A stretch of DNA of 64,000 bases from Phallusia mammillata (GCA_003260075.1 QLIY01000442.1:51973-115972), one strand, 5' to 3'; positions 21,943-35,439 are shown, counted from the stretch's first letter. Translations and numbers: made by a program. The notes: generated from the sequence alone by a model not told the origin.

Positions 21943-24900
21943 ATGAAAGATCGAGAAGAACGGAGTCCTGTGCAAACGTCGGAAATTATGGAACACGATG
22001 AAATTGCGGATGAGGAAGCACGTGGAAGGTTTGTTCGTGATTTTTGCGGAGATAAATGAGTTATACCATGACCGTTTCTGGACTTGCTGGCATTTGGTCA
22101 AACCCAAAAACAAGAAAAGCGCCAAGTCATTTATGGATAAAAACATGGACAACACATAAATGGGACCCCTTGTTTTGCTTTCTCAAACGAGGACCTTTTT
22201 TAAGAATATTTATTCAAAGTATTCTCAAATCTTTGCGCGGTTTTGTTTCTCTACAAAGAAAAAAGAAAACTCTGTACCTCTAAATTATTTCTGGATATTT
22301 CCTAAAAGTCATTGCTTGGGATAATTTTTTATTCTCCAACAAATGTGCAAAGTTTATAACCTCTTCATTCCACAAAGCATATCTTCATAACCACCAAAGG
22401 TAACTGCACCAAAAATGGTAGTTCCTATTTCGACATGTTGTTTTCGTTTTGCTAGGTCAAGAGGTCGACGACGAACTGCGAAGGAAATAGCACAAATGTT
22501 TGAGCAACTGAAACAGAGACACATCGCCAGAAAGAAGGAGTGGCAGATGGAGAAAGAGGAACTACTCAAGCAAGCGGCCCTGGTAAAACAAGTTGCTAAA
22601 ATACCAAACAGTGTTTTGTTGAAAAACAACGAATGAATTGTTTTTCTTATGGCCAACGCAAATAATAGGAATTTTATCCACTGCCGCTAACAGCAACGTT
22701 ACTACTGTAGCTACGGACAACGTTAAATGGCAAGAAATATAAACAGCATTCTTCAAAGCAGTGGTTCTCAAACTTTTTTACCATGCGGCGCATTAAAGAA
22801 CTAAAATTTCCTTCCGCGGCACACTTCGCAGGGAAACACAACAGAAGTTGATCATAAGCTTATAATTAAGTTAACTTTCAACTTTATTGTGGTGGGTAAG
22901 GATGCTTTTTATTACCAATAACAAAATATGGGCTTTAAAACTTTGTTATGCGCATCAGTATTTCGCCGTAAAGGCCTAAAACACTAGGGAATATTTGCAC
23001 CTCAAAAAGAAAATATTTCGCTGCACACTTGGAAATCTCTCACGGCACACAGTTTGAGAATCGCTGATTTAAGGTTTAACTAGGAGCAAAATTTCCATCG
23101 ACGTAAAGCATAGTCGTCATGTCAGTTTTGCTCCTAAGTAAATTTTACGTGTGTTATTTCTCAAGCGGTGAATTTATGTCAGTGGCAAGTCAAAGAACTT
23201 ACAAACCTTTTTCGTAAAATAAGAGTCTAAATACTTAAACTGGTTGGTTGGTTGATTTAGTATGGGGCTTGTCAACTTGAAAAACTGCAAATATTTTTTT
23301 TCCATATGGCCAACGCAAAAAATAGAAATTGTATACACTGTTGCAAATGGCAACGTTAAGACGAGAAATAGAAACATAATCCTTTAGTTCATTTAGGATC
23401 AAAATTCCCATCGAAATAAGGGATGGTCGTCATATGTACTTTCATGGCTGTTTTGCTTCGAAGTAAACTCCGGTTGTATGTTATGATGTTTAAAACGGTT
23501 AATCTATAGAAGCAGCAAGAAAAGTAATCCCCAATTTTGTTATTCCATGACTCAAATATTTAGTCACAATCCATTACTTGCTACCAATTTTACGACCCTT
23601 CATAACCTTGCCACTATGTCAGCTTTTTCAATAAACATAGTAGTTTAAACAGCTGTTTGTTTGGGCCACTGCAAACAGTTTTGACAGAAACTACTCTATT
23701 GGTTCTTTTTCTTGACTTTATTACTTACTTTAAATCCATTCTGGAAACTGTTATCCCCTGTTTATTATTTTAATCTTTTGTCAAATATGATAAAAGTAAA
23801 TCACATTTCATCTAAGCAATGCAATATATATTTTTAAGGCTGACGAGAGCAAAAGGATTTTGGTTGACCTGAAGAAAATCCTTGAGGAGCTCCGGGTTGA
23901 GTTGAGGAGTGAAGAAAAGAAGAGAGCGGATGCGCAATCCGACCATGAGAGGATGAGAGAGATCTGGGATGCAGAGAAAGATGAATTGCTGCGGATCATA
24001 AGAAACGTAAATAAGTAAACCTATGAAGTACCGTTTATATAAGCTATTGCTACCAGGCATAGAATCAAGTTTAAATAGCTCTTCTGGCAAATGTGATTTC
24101 ATTTCGACATTTCGACGTCCTATACAGGTCGCCTTCATCAGGGTAAATAACACAAAGACGACCTGTATAGGACGTCGAAACGTCGGAATAAAATCACATT
24201 TGCCGGAAAAGCTCTTTAAACTTGTTATGAAGTACCGATTGTATCAAAATATGCAGCCGCAGGGTTTCTGGTGGTAATTGTTGTTTACATCAACATTTTC
24301 CTAAACCTATTGCTCAAAAAACTATATTATCCGTATTTTAGTGCATCGTGCCAATATATGATAAAACCTGCAGACAGTGCACCCAACATACAGGGTGCTG
24401 TAAAGTGGCTTTATTGCGCAACCAAGCTCTTGTCACCAGATGCACTGATGAGACCATTTAAGTCAAAACAGTGTGCACTGTCTGCAGAATCTTCATCTGG
24501 ATTTGTCTTCGGGAGCGTCCTGGGTTCGAAGCGGGGAAAAAGCTGTCTATTTAGGTCGAATAAAAACGATTTACTTTTAAACATTAGCATGAAACATGTT
24601 AGCATAGAAACAAAGTCAAGTCAACCAAGCACCAACTTAGTAAAAGCTTTTGTATATTGGCAATTACAGAATCGGTCCCGAGTTCAACGTATCATGTGTA
24701 AAAATAAAATACGATGCTATGATCTGAGGGAACGTAATTTAAAATAATTATGGATTACAGTAGGCCGATATTGCTAGGTTTTAAAAAAAAAAAAACTTGG
24801 TTTAAATTGTAAATGGGTTTTCACATTCTTCATGGCCTTAGTAATTTGGGTTTTACATCTAAGTTCAACCTGATATTCCGTGCCCCGAAAACACAGATGC

Positions 24901-27900
24901 AGTAAAATTCACAAAATATTAATTACACACTGTCTTATTTGTCTACGGATCTACATGTATAAAGCTAAGAAACTATTCTTTCAAAAAAAAAAAACTATTT
25001 TCGACGCTGGTTTATCTCATTTCACTTCGTAAACAACAACCAACGTCACGTCAGCATATATATACTTTATCTAAATTGGGCTTAGAATAAATTGTCTCAA
25101 GTTGTCCCGACATCTTGTACCCATTCAACATGTGACCTCCTATGGGACAGATAGTGAAAAATCCACTAGGGAATTAATTTCGTCACAGAGACTTGCATAT
25201 ACGTAATGTATATATACAGCCTCAGTTAATAGGGGAATTCTTCAAAACGTTGAGCACTTGATTTCCTTGTGCCGTTTGTCTAGCTAAGTTATGTTTTTTT
25301 TTCTTTTTATGGAGATGTTCTGCTCATCGTTAATGTACAAACATGAATTTTTGTGCCGTTGTTTGTTTTTGGTTTGTAATTAAGTTGGGTGGTTGTCATA
25401 TAAATAAGTGTCAGGTTTTAAAAACACTTTTACGCAATCTTTCCTGAATGCACTGTCACTAAATGACCTAATACTACTCCTTTACTTCAAATCGTTAATA
25501 AATATTTCATCTAAATAATACTCTTCTGGCAAATCTATTTTTTACCTCCAAAAGGTTTTGGTCCCATTTTGGTTTGGTTTAATTTTGGTTTGACTTGACG
25601 ATCGGAGTGTTATTAACCTGATGAAGTCGACCAGAATAGGACGTTGAAACGTTGGTTAAAATAATACATTTGCCAGAAGAACATTATGGGGTTTATGTAT
25701 TATATATATAATAAGCTGTCCCTACATATAGAAGTAAGTTATAGGTATTATCGCAAGAACAAATGATCAAACCGCTTTTAACCCACCGACCTTTACAGCT
25801 TGAGTCTCACACCAGTCACAATCAGCATCAACGCCAATCATCGAGCCACGAAATCGACTCGCTCAAACAGCAACTAGCCGCTCACGAGCGTCACCTGACG
25901 ACCATGGAACTGTCGAACACCGAGCTCCGGATAAAAATGCGGGAACAGCAGCGATTCTTCGAGGAGGAGAAGAAAAAAGTCGTGGAGTCCCTCGACGGCG
26001 AGAGGAGGAACTGGGATAAGACGAGACAAGTGATGCTGGAAAAGATCGAAGCGGTGAGGTTTCTCTTTTGTTTTAACAAATATTAGATGGAAACAGTGGT
26101 TAGGTGTTCATGCTTACCGATAATAACGCCACTCAAGAGCGGACCCGTGTTTGAGTTAAGTTTACAAGTTCTGCTGGAAAAATATAATAGCTGTAGGATT
26201 TGTGGCTTCTATTAAATTAGTATTCATGCTGGCCAACAATTTCAGCACTCCAGAGTTATAAGCGGGCCCGAACTTAATTTGTTTTAAATAAAACCAGATT
26301 TAGATGCGAAAATCGAATTTTTGATTCATTTTTTACGGTAAAATATATGAGCCAGTGTAAACTGAAGCTCGTTTTATTCAACCTTAAGGCCCAACCCACA
26401 GTTCTGTGGCATGCCCATGTGCAATGCAAAGTCGTGTAAAATATTCGGACTAAGTTACTGATCAGTTTTCATAAAACACTTTTTCAAGATTTTAGACAGT
26501 CACAACTTTTTTTAAACTGACATTTAGTCCGAAGAACGTTAAATAAACGAAGCAAAAATTTACAATATCAAATCTTTAAACAAAAAATGAAAGAGGTCTA
26601 AACTGTTTTGATATTCAACTTTGTTTTCAGCTCCAAGAACAAAGTCGTCAACTTCAATCCGGGGCTTTCCCTCTTCACGGAAGTCACGTGGTGTCGCCCG
26701 TCACGGATGACCAAGTTTATTTGACGTCACCTGTTTCGGAAGAGCGATCATCTGCAAATGAAGAAAAAACAACGGGACAATTTGTGAGTTTGAGATTTCT
26801 TAAACAAAACATACGATGTGCAAACAGCTGTAACTATAATTTATGGTAATGCCATATTGATATTTAACATTGGCTTTTGCCTGCATTGCGTATAGCTGTG
26901 GAGCTAATGGCCATCTCAAATATAGTAAATTTATACTAGTCAGTGTCCCCCCCCCCAAAACTACTTAGCGGTCACCCAAACCAAACCTTAAAAAAACCCT
27001 GATACTAGTTACTGCAAACGGTTAACTTTAAAACGTGCCAATCATATTTATTTTTGAGAATGCAATATGTGCAATTGTGAAACCTTCTAGTACAAAACTG
27101 CCAGGAAACTTGTAAATAAAGAATACAATCGTAATGAAGTCGTTTCAACAATCGCTGTTGTCATATGAATTCCTGAAATTTTGGCAGTTTTATTTTAATC
27201 AAGCTAAACTCCGTGTCTGTTCCCAATGCAACATATAACGGTGTATCTTTGGTGTTGGGTGATTATAAGACAGACGTAAAGAATTGAAAATATCATGTAA
27301 TGTTACCACTAAATTGATCTTAGAAGTTAGACATGGTAATAGTAAAAACAGTTGACTGAACCACTTTTAGTTCAAAGTTTTCCCTGTCCCAATACTAGAA
27401 ACTTGTTGGTGTACGACTTCGCCCAGCAACCACTACAACAACAACATTCTAAACCCACTTGGGATTTGTAGCGTTTCCGTGTTTCCAGAGTGGATCGTTC
27501 GTGCGTTGGTCACGTACACAGGAATAGATTCGCACCTTTCCATGTGATAAACCGCATCACGTTTATGACGACATAAACAAAGCACGTTAACTAGTCCAGC
27601 TGTCTGTGGACAACCCTCATTGTCTTTTAACTGTCGCTTGATGGCCAATAAAAACAATTTAAGTTTGACAAATTAGTTTACTTTTTACTGGAACGCATTT
27701 TTAGCTATTATGTTTTGCATTCTAGGTTTCACGCAGTCGCTCTGTTACACTTTGTTTCAAATCTTGCCTTGTTTTGCAGACGCGTAAAAGTCCCGACCAA
27801 CACCAGCAGTGCAGTGCCGAGTTAGACACGAAAAGTCCAGGAGAGACGAAATACAATCACTTCCAAAAAACAGTGGACGAGGTAGGGAATAAAATTGTTT

Positions 27901-30390
27901 TGTAACTAAACATTGCTAAGAATAACTGTTACAGCATCTAGGCTTCAACCTTACGCTTTAAAACGGTGTTTTGCAAAAAGTTTTCATCAGTTTATTCGTC
28001 ATTCTAAGCGCTTCGGAGCTTGACAAAACGAAGTCCGTAATTTGGGAAAAGTTGAATGTCAATAATTAGAAAAAAATAATAACAACAACCGTTATTTCAA
28101 AAATTAATGTCTACACAGCGTGTGAAAAAAATGAATTTTGCAATTGTATGGCCATGAGACTATTATTTTAGAGCTTTTTTATCTAGAATATCAACAACTA
28201 CGTCATACCGATACTGCTTCAAGTTAACATACAGACCTGTCCCAAACTTTAGAATCAGTTGTAAAATATATGATCGATTTATCTTTTTTCGACAAAACAA
28301 TACATTTGGAATTGAATCGCAACGAATTTTTTGTTTAATGATTCGCGCCAATAAACTTAGCGCAATGCGATAAATAAACTCATAAAGCTGTAACAAGGCG
28401 CAACACGCATCGAGTCGGAACGAATTCATGGACATTCCCGACCCCGATGACTCGAATAAACAACCGCTGTAGCATTTACCTAAATATCCGCTCCACTGCT
28501 CGTGTTATTTGCGCCGCGTTGGTTTGAGAAACAAGCCCAACTCCAAACTGAGGGCACGTTTTTCCCCTTTAGGTCAATTACGCGTCAAAACAATGCTTTC
28601 GCGTCACGCAGCGGCGAGCACGGCTTGTTTTCGCAGCTTTCCATGCTTTGCGGTGAAACTGTACTTGTTCCTTGATACGGTGCATGGAAACATTTCGCAA
28701 CGAGCTAAGCTGGGTTTAACTCTAATGACAATTACTTTTCAGTTATTTTATTTGTCGGGTTTGCAGTTGCGACTGTTCTCGTTCAAAACATTTTTTTAGT
28801 TTAACGACATTATTTAAATTACTTCATGTGAAGCATATTATTAGGTTTTTGACCTCGTTCACAGTGATTTTGAGACTTTTCCTGTTTACACCGCAATTTG
28901 GCACCCCTTTTAGCATTTTTATTTAGATTTCAAAATGCTTTCCCCTAAGAAGTTTTTTATTCTCTGTTTGGGGTCGTAAAAAACCAGGGGTGTCCAACTC
29001 GAACACACCGTCGTGTCAAAATTAGTTTTAACAATATATACTGGCGCGGCAATGTTTGGTGCTTTTTCCAAACCGTTTCGTAAACGTCCTAACGTGACGG
29101 GCTCAATTTATGATACTCCAAAGACCTTTTATTATGTTTATGCGACACAAGATACAAACAGTTTGCAACGGGGCTTAAGTTTTGTCAAAAAACGAACAAT
29201 TTATATGTTGGGTTATGTAACTTTACTACTGGTAATCTTTACAGAAGTTAGAATAAAGGCCAAGAAGAATCAATAGAAACAAATTTAATTGCGTGACAAA
29301 TCCTAATGTTTACCATTTGAATGTGCAAAAGCTTGTGTGCCATTTCAAATGCTCTGCGTGCCACTTTTGGCACGCGTGCCCCGTATTGGACACCCCTGAG
29401 TTAAAGTGACTAAACCGCACAAAAAGAACGGAAGACTTACTTCTACGTTTCGGGCCGGGCTTTTCAGGACGAATGAAAGGACTTCAGTTTAAACAAAACG
29501 GACTTGATTCGGACATGACTTCACACCTTTTTTTCTGGCAATTTCACTATTGTCAACCTATAATTTCGCACTGAACTCGGACAGGGTGAAAAAAAAATCG
29601 TGTTTGAGTCGGCCTATTGACTTGTATATGTTTGGGTTCAGGTCGCCATTTCAGACTCGTTTACAACTCTGCTTGTAAATCACAAATTAATCATCATCTC
29701 ATGTTTCAGGCGCTAAAGCAGATTGAAAAGATCAGCCATGACCTCAATACAATGGATGCGGACGCAGAAGGCCGAGGATCAAAGGAAGGCGCTCGGTCAA
29801 CGCCCAGAAGCGGCAACGTCACAAAATCGACTGTGACGTCATACTCCTCACCGCGTGCTTCGAGTCGTGACCGCCACCAGGTGTCGCCCCAAGGAAATCT
29901 GCGAAAAGTGTCTGTGACATCACAAGGCGACGATGACGTGGCAGGATGTAGCAGACAATCGGATGCGAGGGGCGCGAAAATAGTGACGTCACAAGACGCT
30001 GTAGACCAGATGAGAGGTCGGTCGAACTCGTGCAAAGTGCCAGGAACGAAGGACTCGTCCAATTTGCCGCAGCGCCGAACTTCGCTCAACCAATCCGCTC
30101 ATCACGTGACCAGTGACGTTGACAGCCCACTTATATCCACCCCCACCACAAGTTGCAGCATTCCCGCCTTCACGGAAAGCGGCACGGATTCTGTGACCGC
30201 CGGTTCACCTTTAAAACGGGAGAACACGCAACTTGCGAGGGTGAAGAAGTTTGAGTTACCAACCAGAAGTGAAGTCAAAAGGCGACCGAATAATTCTCCG
30301 ACTGATTTTGTTAAAGTTGAAAAACGATACTCGACTCCCCGCGATTACAAACCGGGGTCATCAAGTTCCGATAAACCTTCGACAAAAAAG

Positions 30391-30475
<85 letters not shown>

Positions 30476-33110
30476 CCTGCTGCTGCGGCTTTACCTCGAA
30501 AACAGAGCCAAGATGATGATCAGCAACAAGACAAGAAGGGTTTCTTGCACACTCCCTATTTTGACCCCGAAAAAGGCTACGTCAAAAATTCCTCAAAATT
30601 CCCCTCATCCCCACGTATGCGTCATAGACAGGCTACGTCATCAACTAAATCGCCTAGCGACGAAAAACTCGGCGCGCCAAGAAATCTTCCGGAAAACAAC
30701 ATCAGTAGATCAAGCAGCCAGGATGTTCCCGATGACTTTGTGGTGGAAACGCCTCCGGGAAAAGAAGATTTTCCTTCAATAAATGTGGAAGAAGTTCCTC
30801 CTCCTCCTGTCAGACCGAAACCCAGCATCACTATTGAGAAGGATGCGAGCGGAAATGTCCTCCGAGTGATCACTGATCCTCGATTCCAGAGGCAAGGTTC
30901 TCCTCTTGCATCCGGAGGCTCGGAGTTGGACTCTACCGTTGCTCCTGTGACATCTACATCAAGAAGAAGAAGATCTAGTGGGAATATCAAAGATGCAACA
31001 GCCTGTCACTTACCTTTAGGGCGTGACGTAGAGGCTTTGACCTCTGTAAAACCGAATGAGAGTTCGGTGTCTTATCAACGGGAGAAGGTGAGCAAAGATA
31101 AAAGTGGGAAAAACTGGATCAAAAAGAAGCTTTCCTTCCTCGACACCCCAAAGGATCACGCGGAAAAGGAAGATGGAAAAAGTCCTGAAAGAAAGAATGG
31201 ATCTAAGTCGAGGGGCGAAAGAACGAGGTCTTCATCTTTAAGAAGAGGAGACAAGGATTTAAGGTTGAGCTCATCATCTGAAGATAATATGGAGGAAAAA
31301 GGGGATAAAACCAAATCACGGAACAAACGGAAAGGAAAGAAAGGAAGCTCCCCCAATGAGGAAGTAAAGAAGGAGCCGAAGTCAAGAATGAGGAGATACA
31401 CACGAAGCAAAACGGATAACTCCCTGGAGATGAAGAATTTGTTTTCTCGGTTTCGACAATCGCAATTCAGTCAGAAGAAACCGTCGATTGTGAAACATTT
31501 CGAACGAAAGTTGCTTGAGAACGAGATTAAGGCTTTGGAAGATAAGAACACGACAGAAACCGCGAGTCCAATCTCGGAAGGAAAAAGTTCCCGTGGAAGT
31601 CAGAAGGTTCGAGAAGGCAAAGAGGTTGAAGATGGTTACAGTGGCGAGGATGAATTGGAACGAGAAACAAGTCCTAGTATCAAGGATGAAAGTAAGTCTC
31701 CTAATACAGTTACCACGACAGCGTCGCTCACTTTATCCAAAGCCTCACCGACAACTTCCTCACAAAGCGACACACGGAGAAGGACAATGCCCTGTGTGAT
31801 GCCAAAGCCACGCTATCACACAAGCATGGTGGATCTGAGATGGTCACATGACCAGATCCCGGAGGAATCAACCGGATCCCCGGATGTAAAAATGAACACG
31901 AGAAAGAAATCAGAAGAGCAAGTTTCAACTCCCACCAGTGAGGAGAATCAGTCAGTGTCTGCTCTTGTCGGAAAGTTTAACGTTAAAAAAAGTGAGGAGA
32001 ATTTTATTCGTGGGGTACCAGGAAGGTTTTCCCTCAAACAGGAACAAATTCGGAAGTTCAGGAACAATGCAGAAGGCTCAGGTGGTCCGACCTTTTCCCG
32101 ACAGAAGACCGCGGAGCCAAAGAAACGACTCTCGTGGGTGTCAGGAACAAGAGAAGGGGATTATCCTCCAGTCACGTGGAGAGAGAAGGTGATCGCGAAG
32201 GAAGAGGATCAAACTCCCGGAAAGTCGGCTCTGGGAAATCCTCCAGGAAGACGGATGATGAGTGAAGACATGATGAAGAAGAAGCTCAACCTGGAGAAGA
32301 TCCTCTCTGAAGGTCCTAAGAATCCCAGGAGCAGGAGGTACAAGAGATCAGAGACACAACCTATTGGGTCCACGAGAAGAAGTGATGAAGAAGACGAAGC
32401 TGATTTTGATGAAGATTTAATGAAAGGAATGGGCGATTTCTGGGATAGCAGTTCGCCGGCTACAATTGGTCGAGCCAAAAGCATGCGAGAATTGTCAGAG
32501 GTGAGTAAAGTATAACTACATAATCATTAAATGGGAAAAGTACGTTTACAAAAAAATGTTGTGACAAAATTTTACATGTAGCATTTATACACTTTTTTTC
32601 TCAACCCGTTTAAATTTTGCAAATTTAAAAGTTTAATTAGGTTATGTCTTAAACGGATTTTAAGATCCATTTTGTGTATTCCCTAAAAAGTGTGTAAAGC
32701 CATGTGTTTTTACAAATCAACTTCAATATAACCGAATTCATAAGTTTTACGCACGAATCATTTATTATTCGACGCTATTCGACGCTTGTTTCGGACCTTT
32801 TTATCAACCTTTTATGTGACTCGAGTGTTCATAAACGGGAGTGACTGATGTAGCCCGCCATATCAATGATGACGACATAAACATTTGCGTCTGAATAATA
32901 AAACCTGTCGCTTTTTACGTTTATTTGAGTCGTTATATTCGTCATTCAACTCAAGATCAGATCATGGTATATAGTGTTTCAGAATGTCTCTTATATTTCC
33001 AGGAAACCCTTAAACCCGACAACACACCGCCTTCACTCACTTCCCGTTTCAAGAAGCCTGCCCCCAACAATCGTCGCCCGTCGAGGTGGCAAAGAAAAAA
33101 CGATCACTGA
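21943..33110 (+). CDS. Large coiled-coil, basic Ser-rich protein, possibly SOGA/KIAA0408-like
   Basis: Exons: 21943-22028, 22456-22582, 23839-24006, 25799-26053, 26631-26783, 27780-27881, 29710-32500 and 33003-33110. Every intron after exon 2 is phase 0. Total is about 1,262 residues once the frame problem in exon 7 is allowed for. The N-terminal 200 residues are heptad-rich (KEWQMEKEELLKQ, LKKILEELRVELRSEEKK, FFEEEKKKVVESL, ERRNWDKTRQVMLEKIEA) and form coiled coil. The ER.W.....ML.KIE pattern recalls the DUF4482 region of SOGA/KIAA0408 proteins, a resemblance from memory that a profile search must confirm. The remainder is disordered, rich in Ser, Lys and Arg, and carries a poly-proline run. 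The conserved-looking tail (SALVGKFNVKKSEENF, PVTWREKV) ends RWQRKNDH. In exon 7 the reading frame changes at an 83-C run, where one C too many (mod 3) puts the two halves out of frame. A cytoskeletal scaffold role is a guess. Confidence 0.75.
22759..23066. mobile_element. Older hAT element of the CAGTGGTTCTCAAAC family
   Basis: The left end cagtggttctcaaac matches the inverted right end (gtttgagaatcgctg) with a few changes. The flanks cttcaaag and atttaagg agree at only five of eight bases, so the insertion is old. It sits in one copy of a local duplication (22635-23170 versus 23290-23490), within the intron after 22582. Confidence 0.7.
24079..24212. mobile_element. Small inverted-repeat element with family C hammerhead-like motif
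   Basis: The ends are ctcttctggcaaatgtgatt and its inverted copy aatcacatttgccggaaaag. On the minus strand 24148-24100 carries UUUACC, CUGAUGA, a stem II with one A.A mismatch (GGCGACCU/AGGACGUC) and GAAAUGUC. The plus-strand arm carries GAAACGUCGG but lacks CUGAUGA. Confidence 0.6.
24439..24488 (+). ncRNA. Hammerhead ribozyme motif, family A, one core change
   Basis: A 50-nt unit: GAUGCA, CUGAUGA, stem II GACC pairing with AGUC (three of four), AAAA in place of GAAA, perfect stem III CAGU/ACUG (loop GUGC), UC, then UGCAGA. It lies in the intron between the exons at 24006 and 25799. Confidence 0.6.
25521..25684 (+). mobile_element. Small element with family C hammerhead-like motif
   Basis: It has the same ends as the 24.1-kb element (ctcttctggcaaat and atttgccagaagaac). 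Positions 25613-25659 read UUAAC, CUGAUGA, stem II closing CC/GG, GAAACGUU and GGUUAA. Stem I UUAAC/GUUAA pairs perfectly and ACGU is self-complementary, as in dimeric hammerheads. Confidence 0.6.
26947..26956. repeat. C10 tract
   Basis: Exactly ten C in the intron after 26783. No paired copy of its flanks was recognised here. Confidence 0.9.
28985..29398. mobile_element. hAT-like element, target duplication not preserved
   Basis: Ends caggggtgtccaactc and attggacacccctg are inverted repeats of the common hAT terminus. The 8-bp flanks (taaaaaac, agttaaag) do not match. The interior includes ggcacgcgtgcc near the right end. It lies in the intron before exon 7 of the coiled-coil gene. Confidence 0.6.
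30391..30473 (+). repeat. 83-nt poly-C tract inside coding exon 7
   Basis: The upstream frame (..STKK) enters the tract in phase, but the long downstream frame (QPAAAALPRKQ) leaves it one base off. Exon 7 has phase-0 borders on both sides but a length of 3n+1. All C-only codons give proline, so the tract is silent about frame. The tract length must therefore be wrong in the assembly, or the allele is frameshifted. Confidence 0.95.
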
Positions 33111-33634
33111 CGTCACAAACCTGCTCAGTGATGCGTGACGAGCATTTTGAACGTAAACAACTTCATCGCACGACGAGAAACTGCTGCTGGATGGTTTGCG
33201 GCAAATAATTGTTACTCCCTCCATTGCTGTGCTTACCGGGACGTGACGATTGTAAAATAAAACAAACTCCGTTTCTTGTGATTTGCCAAGTCCGTTTGGC
33301 CGTTTTTGTACTTGGTTTAATAGATTTAATCATGTGTTTGGTTTATTTATTACCAGGACAAGCGATAGCCAAGCGCTAATCACTAATCGTCGTTTACCGA
33401 TGTAAACACATCCACCAAACCTTCAAAATTTTGAAGGACTTCGGAAAGAAATAATTACTAGGGTTTGTAACAATCTGTCAATTTTTTTGTCCATCTCTAG
33501 GATTTTACTAAAACTTGTTACTTGTTATCCTACACAAAACGGTATTTTATCTTACTTGATTTCAAAACAACGGTAAAATATTTCAACTTCTGCATATAGT
33601 ATTCACGCAACAATACCCACTAACAGCTCGTCCA

Positions 33635-33636
<2 letters not shown>

Positions 33637-33666
<30 letters not shown>
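33637..33666 (+). repeat. Poly-C tract of 30
   Basis: An uninterrupted C run in the intergenic DNA after the coiled-coil gene. Confidence 0.95.
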
Positions 33667-33668
<2 letters not shown>

Positions 33669-33746
33669 AGTTGAATTTTGGGATGTAATTTAAGTTGAAT
33701 TGTTTCCCTCACGTGCAACGAACCGCTAAATGTTTCCTTCAATGAA

Positions 33747-34250
33747 TCTACCGATGTTGGATCTATGTGATTGACACACAAGATTTGTTTCACTACAACT
33801 TCAATCCTTCATTTCCTCGAAGTAATTTTGACAAGCTGCGCGAATAAATTGCTAGGTCTGATAAACATGTGTTTAGGATTTATCTTCCTATGTCTGAAAC
33901 GTTATGACTTCTGCTTGACCACTGACATTTTGAAGCATAAATACCATTAAGCCCTTCATATACCAGTAAACTATTTTAGCTTTAACACAATTTCCCCCCC
34001 CCCTCTACCGATGTTGGATCTATGTGATTGACACACAAGATTTGTTTCACTGCAACTTCAATCCTTCATTTCCTCGAAGTAATTTGGACAAGCTGCGAGA
34101 ATAAATTGCAAGGTCTGATAAACATGTGTTTGGAATTTATCTTCCTATGCCTGAAACGTTATGACTTCTGCTTGACCACTGACATTTTGAAGCATAAATA
34201 CCATTAAGCCCTTCATATACCAGTAAACTATTTTAGCGTTAATTTATCGT
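33747..34250. repeat. Tandem duplication, period 257 bp, with C10 at the junction
   Basis: tctaccgatgttggatctat begins at 33747 and again at 34004, directly after ten C (33994-34003). The copies are about 97% alike. Confidence 0.9.
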
Positions 34251-35439
34251 ACTTTTTAACACAATTGCAAGCAGCTGTATTCAAACAAATTTTGCTGGAC
34301 AACACAAAACCCGTTCTGTATCATGTTTCACAAACAAGTTTGCCAAAATTTTTGCTTCATGAAGCTCAATAAAAAGGATTTTAACACAGTACCAGTCAAC
34401 ATTTTGCAAAATAGAAGAATAGCAATGTGTGTCTAAAAATAGGCCTTCGAAACTGTTGATTGATAGCGCATGTCAATTAACAGCTTAAACTCCCGCAAAT
34501 GTGTTGAATTTTTGCTTGACAATAGACAGACATTAAACCGTCAATTTGTCTATATCATGTGCTATGTACAACATAAACAGGCCAAAAACCTCGCGTGTAA
34601 ACTGGTCGTGCATATCATCCCCATGTCAACCACAGCAGGAAAAAACAAAGCGACATTTATTACAGCGCATATATCAAAAGTACGAGTAACGGTATGTATA
34701 ACAAAACAAACACTGAAAAAAAAAACGAGAAACGAAATGTAACTTATTGGTCTTTCCATAGTAGAAACCTTCATGTTTACTAAATAACTACACGCAATGT
34801 TGTTACTGAGTGAAGCTCTAAGAAACATCTAAAATGAAAAACAATATGGCTACGTTTTTGAGACGTTTTTTGTTTTACACGAAAACATACATTCTACTTC
34901 TCAAAGTACAACAAAACTCAGTAATAATCGGAACTATACAAAACGGGCATAACAAATACGCAATTAAACAAATATAAAGAAACAAAAACTGGAGTCGTAA
35001 TGCTCTTTTGATTTTATCATATATCATTTATTTCGGTCGGTGATTTAGATAAGATTATGCCTTCTCATATTTTGTTGGTGAATTTTTAAAGCAGTGTGTC
35101 AGCGAAACAAAATCATGTACTTCTGCATTTCAGCGATGAGACAACGTGTAGGGCGCAACCGATTTTACCTGTTAAAGTTCATTTCAAGCCGAAAACAATT
35201 GATTCGAATCCAAACGTGACAGTAAAAATGCGTTTAAACCGTTTTAAATTTCTCTCCCTCCGCATTTACTGAACCGAAACTCCAGCGAGTTTAAATCGTG
35301 ACCTAGTCCTGCAACGCCTCATTCGGACTTCAAGCGTGTCACAGCTTAATTGGACCTCTCGCATCTTTGCTGCCTTATCAATTCCTGCCACGTGTTCTCC
35401 CGCACAACAAGGTCAAATAAAGGTCACACCACGTGTTAG

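Larger units (their letters stand above)
33111..35439. other. Intergenic DNA between convergent genes
   Basis: It holds poly-C and a tandem duplication, but no supported gene. Confidence 0.5.

Noticed and set aside
27975..28000. Minus-strand CTGATGAAAAC as a hammerhead core
   Set aside because: No stem II or GAAA in position.
28977..29406. Search for an 8-bp target duplication around the hAT-like element
   Set aside because: taaaaaac and agttaaag do not match, so it is reported only as hAT-like.
29706..30089. Minus-strand frame opposite exon 7, and others at 30622, 31156, 31728 and 32209
   Set aside because: Shadow frames of the coding exon on the other strand.
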